This document shows, piece after piece, positions 1 to 5,982 of a stretch of DNA of 10,670 bases. This DNA is from Turicibacter sp. GTDB taxonomy: Bacteria > Bacillota > Bacilli > MOL361 > Turicibacteraceae. Each line of letters starts with the position of its first letter. Position 1 is the stretch's first letter. The notes beneath the pieces are model-generated. The model was not told the origin of the DNA. It searched no databases and saw nothing but the letters and a program-made list of their open reading frames with translations. The translations under genes and the position numbers were made by a program. The stretch covers positions 1 to 10,670 of the forward strand of contig JAUMTV010000106.1 in the NCBI GenBank assembly GCA_030531025.1, given 5' to 3'.

Positions 1-40
1 AGCAGTGAGCATGGCGAACAATCCTCCTTTGCTGGGGTAT

Positions 41-287
41 GGTCACCTACCATGCTAAGCATGTTTCCTCCACTGGTAGGGAGTTCAAGGCAGACTATAG
101 TCCAGGGGTCACCTAGCAGTTTTACTTGTAAAACAATCGACCATTGCTAGGGATTGGGTCACCTACCATGCTAAGCATGTTTCCTCCACTGGTAGGGAGT
201 TCAAGGCAGACTATAGTCCAGGGGTCACCTAGCAGTTTTACTTGTAAAACAATCGACCATTGCTAGGGATTGGGTCACCTACCATGC
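41..287. repeat. Perfect 116-bp tandem repeat (A-B unit, about 2.1 copies)
   Basis: Bases 41-156 and 157-272 are identical over all 116 positions. A third copy starts at 273 and stays identical to 287, then diverges in the loop of the inner hairpin (T to G at 288) and further from about 305. Each unit is one A module with its palindromic tail plus one B module. Perfect identity indicates recent duplication by slippage or unequal recombination, or recent conversion. The copy number may vary between strains, and the repeat could be mis-collapsed in short-read assemblies. Confidence 0.95.
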
Positions 288-319
288 GAAGCATGTTTCC
301 TCCATTAGTAGGGCTTAAA

Positions 320-344
320 AAGTTTTTTACGATGTAAAAAACTT
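320..344. repeat. Terminal module C hairpin of left array
   Basis: An 11-bp perfect stem (AAGTTTTTTAC at 320-330, GTAAAAAACTT at 334-344) encloses a three-base loop, GAT. It directly abuts the last A module. The sequence beyond it (345-354) reads, on the minus strand, AAGTCCAGAT, and this also flanks the equivalent hairpin in the right array (10478-10510). The stem arms differ in length between the two copies while pairing is kept. Confidence 0.8.
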
Positions 345-420
345 ATCTGGACTTACATATTCAAGGTAAGTTTTGTGGGTGGAATAAATCATTTTTGTCG
401 AATTTTTAAACATTATTGCG

Positions 421-444
421 GGAGCTCTTGAGCTCCTTTTTTTT
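421..444 (+). terminator. Rho-independent terminator of upstream transcript
   Basis: GGAGCTC (421-427) and GAGCTCC (430-436) form a GC-rich stem, best drawn as six pairs closing a CTTG loop, followed by eight T residues (437-444). The T tract lies only on the plus-strand side, so it ends a rightward transcript that enters from beyond base 1. The repeat array would therefore lie in the 3' untranslated region of that transcript. Confidence 0.85.
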
Positions 445-457
445 ATAGTGTTATCAT
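428..457 (+). promoter_or_regulatory. Possible promoter for the first TPR protein, overlapping the terminator
   Basis: TTGAGC (428-433) and TATCAT (452-457) are separated by 18 bases and could serve as -35 and -10 boxes, giving a start near 464 and a short leader before the ribosome binding site at 478. The -35 box lies inside the terminator hairpin. The box matches are moderate and no better candidate is visible between the terminator and the gene. Confidence 0.3.
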
Positions 458-492
458 AGAAGCGATATGTGGATTATAGGAGGAAGTTTATT

Positions 493-2358
493 TTGAAGAG
501 TCGACTAATAGGAGTTGTTGTCGTCATAATTATCATTATACTGGCATGTTTAGGTATTTTTGCATATCGTCAATTTTATGATCCGGGAGTAGAATATTTT
601 GTAAAGGGAATTCAACAGCAACAAGACCTTTATTTAAATCGAGAGGAAATTGAATTAATAAAAAGTGAAATAGATGATAACTTAAGTTCTGTTAAAAATC
701 GAACACAATTAAAACAGGCCTATTCATCATTGGGTTATTTGAATTTTTTTAGTGGAGATTATGAAGAATCAAATAAGTATTTTTTAAAGGCATTAGATAT
801 TAATGTGAAAAGCTATGATGAATTTCAGGGGATGCTTTATATGGCCATTTCAAATAATTATTATTTATTAGGTGAAGCCGAACTTTCACAAGAGTTTTAT
901 GAAGAAGCAAAGTCTTATGCCATTTCCAAAAGAAATGGCAGGTTATTAGGAACAATTCTTCAAGCAAGAGTTCGAGTCTATTTAAATGCTCATGAGTATT
1001 TAGATAGCGCTAGAGAGTTATTAAATCTAGCGATTAACTTAGTGGATAAACCAGAGGATTTAGTTGAAAATTATTTGCTGTTAGCTGAAGTTTATATGTT
1101 TCAACAGGAATATGATTTAATGACTGAAGCAGCTCAAACAGCATTGTTCTTTTCTAAGCAATATGAAAAAAAAGAGTTATATCCTCAAAGTTTATATCTT
1201 TTAGCTATAAGCCATTACTTAAATGAAAGATATGATATTTGTTATGAGATTATTACAAGTATACTAGAGAATAGTTCAGATAGCTATTATTACTATCTGA
1301 GATTTCCACTTTTAGTAAACAGTTACTATTACTTAGAAGGATATGATCAAACCATTGAGTTAGTTGACACATATGAACAACAAAAGCCACAGTATCAAAG
1401 TTTATTTGATTTAACTCGTGTTCAGTTAATGATTTATAATAAAGATTATACAAGTGCTCAACAATTACTAGACCAAGTTAAAGGAAGTTCGGAATTGAAT
1501 CAATGGAAAGTAACTCTACAATTTGAGTTACATGCTATTTCAAATCCAGGTGAAGTCAACTTTGGAAACTATTTTGATTTATTAAAAGGGTTTCAGAGTA
1601 ATCTTCGACCTTTAATCGGGCAGTTTTTAAGTTATTTAAGATTAGTGGAATTTTTTCCAGACGAAGTAATCAAAGAAATAAATGAGGGGGCATATACTGA
1701 TGATATTCAGGAAATCATGCTTAAAGAAGTCGATCAAATGATGGAGTTAAAAGCTGTGCAATATAAGAGTACGAACCGAATGATTATTGGAACAGCTTTA
1801 AGTATTGGTGTAATTAATGGATTATTAGTTAGTTATCATTTTTATAAAAAAAAGCTATTAGAAAAGATGATTAATTTACAAAATAATCAAGATTCATTAA
1901 CGAAGACTTGGAATTATGAATGGCTACTTGAAAAAATTCATGCTTTAAAAGGTAGCGAGCTACCGATTCAAATGATGATTTTTGATATTGAAATGCTTCA
2001 AAAGTATAATGAAACGTATGGGTACTTAACAGGAAATCAAGTTTTAAAACAAACCGCCCAGTTACTGCAACAAACTTTTAAAGAAGGCTGGGTGACACGG
2101 TATAAAGGACATCAATTTATTGTTGTGATTTTAAACCAAACTCAACCGCTTAATGAAAGAATCGATTTAGCAGTAAATGCTTTTAAAAATCTGAATATTG
2201 AACATGTCACAAACTTACCAAATCAAAAACTATTCATGAACGCTAGTGGTTCATCTAAACGGTTGACGAAAGATTTTAAAATTGAGGAATCTCTTCGAGT
2301 AATTGAACAACATCTACAAATTATTAAACAGACTGACAATGGAAATTATATCAAGTAG
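493..2358 (+). CDS. Membrane protein: TPR ectodomain plus degenerate GGDEF domain
   Basis: This 621-residue protein is probably an envelope sensor or scaffold. The TTG at 493 is the likely start: AGGAGG at 478-483 lies nine bases upstream, inside the longer frame opened by GTG at 469, and the paralogue at 5983 starts the same way (TTG, then MKKRLLG; here MKSRLIG). Residues about 5-25 are a hydrophobic anchor. About 400 residues of TPR-like helices follow (for example the YSSLGYLNFFSGDYEESNKY stretch), then a second membrane span near 430-450 and a cytoplasmic GGDEF-like domain from about 465. The fold motif DSLTKTWN (from 467) and FDIEMLQKYNETYGYLTGN (from 497) are recognisable, but the signature RYGGDEF is RYKGHQF (536-542). 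In the GGDEF family this loss should abolish diguanylate cyclase activity. The response regulator begins 51 bases downstream, suggesting co-transcription. The natural ligand is unknown. Confidence 0.85.
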   Translation: MKSRLIGVVVVIIIIILACLGIFAYRQFYDPGVEYFVKGIQQQQDLYLNREEIELIKSEIDDNLSSVKNRTQLKQAYSSLGYLNFFSGDYEESNKYFLKALDINVKSYDEFQGMLYMAISNNYYLLGEAELSQEFYEEAKSYAISKRNGRLLGTILQARVRVYLNAHEYLDSARELLNLAINLVDKPEDLVENYLLLAEVYMFQQEYDLMTEAAQTALFFSKQYEKKELYPQSLYLLAISHYLNERYDICYEIITSILENSSDSYYYYLRFPLLVNSYYYLEGYDQTIELVDTYEQQKPQYQSLFDLTRVQLMIYNKDYTSAQQLLDQVKGSSELNQWKVTLQFELHAISNPGEVNFGNYFDLLKGFQSNLRPLIGQFLSYLRLVEFFPDEVIKEINEGAYTDDIQEIMLKEVDQMMELKAVQYKSTNRMIIGTALSIGVINGLLVSYHFYKKKLLEKMINLQNNQDSLTKTWNYEWLLEKIHALKGSELPIQMMIFDIEMLQKYNETYGYLTGNQVLKQTAQLLQQTFKEGWVTRYKGHQFIVVILNQTQPLNERIDLAVNAFKNLNIEHVTNLPNQKLFMNASGSSKRLTKDFKIEESLRVIEQHLQIIKQTDNGNYIK

Positions 2359-2409
2359 TCCCTAAGTATGGTTTATGGTAAGATGATTACGATTAATGGT
2401 GGTGATAAT

Positions 2410-3114
2410 ATGTATAACATCGCAATTTGTGAAGATGAGCTAGTACAGGAACAACAGCTAATTAGAGTATTGAAGCGTTACGAATTAGAGCATAAAATTA
2501 AATTAAATGTGACAGTTTTTGAGTCTGCCGAATTGTTAATGTGTACCACACTCATGCAATTTGATTTATTCTTTCTAGATATCGGGTTACCAGGTATTAA
2601 TGGAGTTGAATTGGCTCAAAAAATTCGTCATGTTTCAACACATTCAAAAATTGCTTTTTTGACGGCTCATGAACAATTTTGGCCTGAAGGATATAAAATT
2701 TTGGCCTCACGTTTTTTAGTTAAGCCTTTAAGTGATGATCTTTTGTATGCTGAAGTATTTTCTTTGTTAAATGAATTTAAAACGAGTCAATTATACATTT
2801 TGGCAACAAAGGATAAGGCGATTGCAAAAGTGCTCATTGAAGAGATTTTATATTTGGAGATTTATGGTCGAAAAGTTTTAATTCATACATTTGATGGAAC
2901 ATATACAAGCTCTTACAGTTTAAGTTATTGGGTGAAAAAATTAGCTTCACATCACTTCGTTCAAACGCATTCAAGTTATTTAGTTAATTTAAAACATGTA
3001 AAAATAGTGGGACGAGATACAGTGACATTAATAACTGAAGATAAAGTCTATATCTCACTTCGAAAATATAAGCAATTTAAAGAAAGTTTTATGAGATATG
3101 TTAGTCAGATATAA
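2410..3114 (+). CDS. LytTR-family response regulator (AgrA/LytR-like)
   Basis: This 234-residue cytoplasmic transcription regulator has an N-terminal receiver domain (about 1-120) with the acidic pair E8-D9, phospho-acceptor D57 in FFLDIGLPG, T85 in FLTAH and K105 in the conserved VKP. A LytTR DNA-binding domain follows (about 131-232), recognisable from IEEILYLEIYGRKVLIH, the HHFVQTHSSYLVNLKHVKIV stretch (181-200) and the C-terminal LRKYKQFKESF. LytTR regulators usually bind paired direct repeats upstream of targets. ATG 2410 is chosen because GGTGGTGA lies just upstream and the receiver fold starts there; the longer frame from 2368 adds 14 residues with no domain content. It probably shares a transcript with the TPR/GGDEF-like gene before it. 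Its partner is most likely the kinase at 3180, which lies beyond a terminator hairpin. Confidence 0.93.
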   Translation: MYNIAICEDELVQEQQLIRVLKRYELEHKIKLNVTVFESAELLMCTTLMQFDLFFLDIGLPGINGVELAQKIRHVSTHSKIAFLTAHEQFWPEGYKILASRFLVKPLSDDLLYAEVFSLLNEFKTSQLYILATKDKAIAKVLIEEILYLEIYGRKVLIHTFDGTYTSSYSLSYWVKKLASHHFVQTHSSYLVNLKHVKIVGRDTVTLITEDKVYISLRKYKQFKESFMRYVSQI

Positions 3115-3119
3115 AATCA

Positions 3120-3150
3120 AAGACTCCTTTATTAGTAAAGGAGTCTTATT
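3120..3150 (+). terminator. Hairpin terminator between response regulator and kinase
   Basis: AAGACTCCTTTA (3120-3131) pairs perfectly with TAAAGGAGTCTT (3136-3147) around the loop TTAG. The T tract is short and broken (CTTATT), so termination may be partial. It lies just after the regulator stop and about 30 bases before the kinase start, so it could set an unequal ratio of the two partners. Confidence 0.75.
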
Positions 3151-3179
3151 AACTGTTAAAGGGGTGGTTGATAGTAAGT

Positions 3180-4850
3180 ATGAGCGTGAAGGAGAAAAGA
3201 GATCATCGAACTTATAGATTATGTCTTATTATTACTACCATCATTTTACTTTTACTAGCGGGCTATATTCAAACTATAAAAAGTAAGCATGAATTAGAAG
3301 CGAGGAAAATGTTTCATTTTGCGCTTAATATGAAGACTACACAAATCAAAAATCTTGCTGAGGTTTTAGAAAGCCAGCTCATTTCTTATTATATAAAGAT
3401 AGACGATATCATTTTCAAACAAATGACAATTGTTGAACATCAAATTGATTCATATGTGCAAATAGATGAAGACCTAACAGCGGAAGATGTGAGCGAATTT
3501 ATTCAATCACTCAGCCAAAAATACCCTAACTTAGAATTTACGGCATGGAATCAAAAAGAGAATCGCTTAGATATCGCTTATTTAGATGGTCAAGAGATAT
3601 ATGTAACTAAGGATTTAGATAAGTATTTAATTGAGTCTGGTGTTTATCAAATGTATTATGTTGAAAAGACTAATCAAATAGTTATTATTAAACTTAAAAA
3701 ATCGAAGCATAATGAATTAATAACAGAAGCTATTTCTAATAATGTAAAGTTATTACAACAATTTGAAACACGTTTTAGTATGATTCAATTATCAGAGGAT
3801 TATGCTACAACAGATTATTATTTCGGACAACTTATCACAGGAGAAGAATCTAGTGAGGATCAATATCTTTTTTTATATTCGATGAGCGATAAGAAGCGTG
3901 AATTTATAGAAGATCTTCGAGAACATCTAGTTGAAAAGGGAGAGTATACAAAGACTATAAAAATTAATGGGGACGAAGGCGAAGGGGAGTATTTAATCTA
4001 CGCCCGCTTATGTAGTGAGATGCCATTGGTAATTTTAACTACGACTTCAATGAGTCAATTAATGGGAGGCTCAATTGAAATGGTACAAGATTATGACCAA
4101 TGGATTGGACTTCAATTAGCGATTGCTTTAGGAATCGTGAGCGTTATTATCGTTATCGCCTTTGTAAGTGGTGGATTATTAATTCGTTACTATAAGTCAA
4201 AAGAAATTAAAGTCGAGCAACAACGTGTTCAAATGATAGGAGAACACAATGAAATTATTCTTTCTAAATATGAACGAATTAATGAAATAGCGCATGATAT
4301 AAAAAATCATTTAATTAGTATTAAAGGATTAATTAATTCATCACCAGAGCATCCAGCAATTCAATACATTGATAGCGTTTATCATGATTTAGATGAGTTG
4401 TCACAAACGGTGATTACAGGAAATCATTTGTTCGATGTGGTATTAAATGAAAAGATATTAAAAATGAAGAAAGAAAATGTTACATTTAAGCGACAATTCG
4501 AAACTGCTTCGTTAGAGTTTATTGAAGATAAAGACTTAGTTATCATTTTAACGAATCTTTTAGATAATGCGATTGAAAGCAGCATGAAAAGTGAGAAGAA
4601 GAGTATAGAGTTTAGTCTCTATACCCTTAACGGTTCCTATGTTGTTTTAAAAGTCATTAATAGTTGTGATGAACCACCACTGGTTCGCAAAGGACAATTA
4701 ATTATTCAAAAAGATAATCAAGAGATTCATGGATACGGTGTCAAAAACATTCAGCGTGTCGTGAAGCGTTACAATGGAATGACGATGTGGGAGTATTCAG
4801 AAATTGACAAACAGTTCAAATTTTTAATTACTGTTCCCATTTCATCTTAA
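3180..4850 (+). CDS. AgrC-like (GHKL, HPK10-type) sensor histidine kinase
   Basis: This 556-residue membrane kinase has one N-terminal span (about 14-31), an extracytoplasmic region of roughly 275 residues, and a second span (about 309-336). A coiled linker leads to the phospho-acceptor region with H372 in the motif AHDIKNHLISIKG, typical of AgrC-type kinases (HDxKNH). The ATP-binding domain shows the N-box LTNLLDNAIESS (N459, N463) and the glycine-rich GYGVKNI (G518-G520). Classic AgrC proteins have six or seven N-terminal spans. This one has a two-span layout with a large extracellular sensor; its end, PLVILTTTSMSQL, resembles Cache-type domains, but I cannot confirm the fold. The start is uncertain: ATG 3180 is preferred, but TTG 3168 lies almost on top of the AAAGGGGTGG ribosome site and would add four residues. 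The probable partner is the LytTR regulator upstream. Confidence 0.9.
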   Translation: MSVKEKRDHRTYRLCLIITTIILLLLAGYIQTIKSKHELEARKMFHFALNMKTTQIKNLAEVLESQLISYYIKIDDIIFKQMTIVEHQIDSYVQIDEDLTAEDVSEFIQSLSQKYPNLEFTAWNQKENRLDIAYLDGQEIYVTKDLDKYLIESGVYQMYYVEKTNQIVIIKLKKSKHNELITEAISNNVKLLQQFETRFSMIQLSEDYATTDYYFGQLITGEESSEDQYLFLYSMSDKKREFIEDLREHLVEKGEYTKTIKINGDEGEGEYLIYARLCSEMPLVILTTTSMSQLMGGSIEMVQDYDQWIGLQLAIALGIVSVIIVIAFVSGGLLIRYYKSKEIKVEQQRVQMIGEHNEIILSKYERINEIAHDIKNHLISIKGLINSSPEHPAIQYIDSVYHDLDELSQTVITGNHLFDVVLNEKILKMKKENVTFKRQFETASLEFIEDKDLVIILTNLLDNAIESSMKSEKKSIEFSLYTLNGSYVVLKVINSCDEPPLVRKGQLIIQKDNQEIHGYGVKNIQRVVKRYNGMTMWEYSEIDKQFKFLITVPISS

Positions 4851-4862
4851 ACGATCCTAATT

Positions 4863-4893
4863 AAAAAGCTATCCATCAATTGGATAGCTTTTT
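4863..4893. terminator. Bidirectional terminator shared by kinase and SDR genes
   Basis: AAAAAGCTATCC (4863-4874) pairs perfectly with GGATAGCTTTTT (4882-4893) around a seven-base loop. Five A residues at the left and five T residues at the right provide a U tract on either strand. It lies 12 bases after the kinase stop and ends one base before the convergent SDR stop, so it serves both genes. Confidence 0.9.
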
Positions 4894-4894
4894 G

Positions 4895-5803
4895 TTATGT
4901 ACTTGTAATCGTTCCGCCGTTTGGATGAAGAACTTGTCCCGTCATATAGCTTGAGTCATCACTAGCTAAGAAGACGAAGGTAGGAGCCACTTCAAACGGT
5001 TGTCCAGCACGATTCATCGGAACTTGAGATGTTTTTGTTCCAAACGTTTCTAATACCTCAGCTGGCCATGAAGCGGGTTGAAGTGGCGTCCAAATTGGAC
5101 CAGGAGCAACCCCATTAACACGAATGCCTTTCTCTACAAGTGATTGTGACAGAGAACGAGTGAACGTTAAAATGGCTCCTTTAGTTGAACTATAATCAAT
5201 GAGATGTTTATTTCCTTCATAAGCGGTGACTGATGTTGTATTAATAATACTACTACCACGTTTTAAATAGGGAAGTGCAGCCTGTGTGAGATAAAAGAAG
5301 GAATAGATATTTGTTTTAAAGGTCCGATCAAGTTGCTCTTCCGTGATATCTAAAATACTATCAGTAACAAACTGAATACCGTGATTATTTACTAAAATAT
5401 CGATTTGTCCGAAGCGGTTAAGCGCACGGCGAACGACTTCATTTGCCATTTCTTTATTTGTTAAATCACCAGGAACTAAAATACAATCTCTTCCGATTTC
5501 CTTTATACGTTGCATCGTTTCTTTTGCATCGACATGCTCATCTAAGTAAGAAATGACGACATCAGCTCCTTCATGAGCAAAAGCATACGCCACTGCTCGA
5601 CCAATTCCAGAGTCACCACCTGTAACGATTGCTACTTTATCTTTTAATCTTTTAGCATAGGTTGCATAAGGGTTTTCTGCAATTGGGCGTGGATTCATGA
5701 TATATTCAAATCCAGGTTGGCGATCTTGATGTTGAGGTGGAAAAGTTAAATCAACTTCTTCACATTGTTCGCGTTTTCCAATATATTTATAAACGGGATA
5801 CAT
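4895..5803 (-). CDS. SDR family oxidoreductase (YhdF-like, general-stress type)
   Basis: This 302-residue soluble short-chain dehydrogenase is predicted to use NAD(P)(H); its substrate is unknown, although relatives are often labelled glucose 1-dehydrogenase-like. The Rossmann motif TGGDSGIG is at 61-68. NNHG (139-142) replaces the common NNAG. The catalytic set is N165, S191 in NTTSVTAYEG, Y204 and K208 (YSSTK). PGPIWTPL (235-241) and the C-terminal SDDSSYMTGQVLHPNGG match the Bacillus YhdF/YdaD group, as does the N-terminal extension FPPQHQDRQPGFEYIMNPRP. The start at 5803 is preferred because AAGGATGG sits just upstream and the resulting MYPVYKYIG start fits. The longer frame from 5827 adds eight residues with no visible ribosome site. 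It is transcribed convergently with the kinase and divergently from the next gene, so it forms a single-gene unit. Confidence 0.93.
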   Translation of the reverse strand: MYPVYKYIGKREQCEEVDLTFPPQHQDRQPGFEYIMNPRPIAENPYATYAKRLKDKVAIVTGGDSGIGRAVAYAFAHEGADVVISYLDEHVDAKETMQRIKEIGRDCILVPGDLTNKEMANEVVRRALNRFGQIDILVNNHGIQFVTDSILDITEEQLDRTFKTNIYSFFYLTQAALPYLKRGSSIINTTSVTAYEGNKHLIDYSSTKGAILTFTRSLSQSLVEKGIRVNGVAPGPIWTPLQPASWPAEVLETFGTKTSQVPMNRAGQPFEVAPTFVFLASDDSSYMTGQVLHPNGGTITST

Positions 5804-5832
5804 AAAACACCATCCTTCAAAAGACATGAGAT

Positions 5833-5860
5833 AGTATCAGTGTATGAGTAAGTGTTACAA
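5833..5860 (-). promoter_or_regulatory. Probable promoter of the SDR gene
   Basis: Read on the minus strand, TTGTAA (5855-5860) and GATACT (5833-5838) are separated by 16 bases, and a TG directly overlaps the -10 region. Transcription would start near 5826, about 23 bases before the chosen ATG at 5803. That would place the longer 5827 start at or before the transcript end, which supports the shorter protein. Confidence 0.45.
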
Positions 5861-5885
5861 ACTATGATGAATTTAATAAAGATAA

Positions 5886-5914
5886 TTGATGTTCACGAAT
5901 TGACATGATATGAT
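5886..5914 (+). promoter_or_regulatory. Extended -10 promoter for second TPR/degenerate-GGDEF gene
   Basis: TTGATG (5886-5891) and TATGAT (5909-5914) are spaced by 17 bases, and a TG two bases ahead of the -10 makes it an extended -10 box, typical of vegetative sigma factor promoters in low-GC Gram-positives. A second TTGACA (5900-5905) has a 17-base spacing only to the poor box TAGGAA. The leader to the TTG start would be about 60 bases long. Confidence 0.6.
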
Positions 5915-5982
5915 TATTAAACTAGGAATAATAGTAATATTTTTGATATTTTGTATTAATTTGTAAATAGGAGGGTGGAGAG

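Larger units (their letters stand above)
1..360. repeat. Left modular hairpin-repeat array
   Basis: This non-coding array is made of successive hairpin modules. The first, at 1-37, is cut by the window edge (AGCA at 1-4 pairs with TGCT at 30-33). Module A follows at 41-104, B at 105-155, A at 157-220, B at 221-271 and an A variant at 272-316. A terminal module C covers 317-360. Module A has an outer stem CCTACC/GGTAGG (46-51 with 75-80) and an inner hairpin CATGC-TAA-GCATG at 51-63. Module B has an outer stem CCTAGCA/TGCTAGG (112-118 with 145-151) and an inner hairpin GTTTTAC-TT-GTAAAAC at 119-134. Both start with GGTCACCTA and end in TAGGG. Full-length A modules carry a tail with the perfect palindrome GACTATAGTC (93-102 and 209-218). 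No transposase is present, so the array is either a non-autonomous element or a structured RNA. The family is not one I can name. Confidence 0.9.

Noticed and set aside
46..155. Integron attC sites
   Set aside because: The modules fold into hairpins, but the RYYYAAC and GTTRRRY core boxes are absent and no integrase or cassette genes are present.
41..316. CRISPR array
   Set aside because: The repeat period is 116 bases, adjacent units are identical throughout, and there are no unique spacers of constant length and no cas genes.
1..360. Insertion sequence with transposase
   Set aside because: No open frame in or near either array resembles a transposase; only a non-autonomous or structural repeat can be supported.
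1253..1453. Minus-strand 66-codon frame inside the first TPR gene
   Set aside because: It lies wholly within a well-supported gene, has no recognisable motif and is the shadow of an AT-rich coding frame.
493..2358. Active diguanylate cyclase
   Set aside because: The GGDEF signature is KGHQF and the second metal-site Asp is Glu, so catalytic activity cannot be supported.
3115..3179. Autoinducing-peptide precursor gene near the AgrC-like kinase
   Set aside because: The gap holds only a terminator hairpin and the kinase ribosome site, and no AgrD-like small frame or AgrB-like protease is seen nearby.
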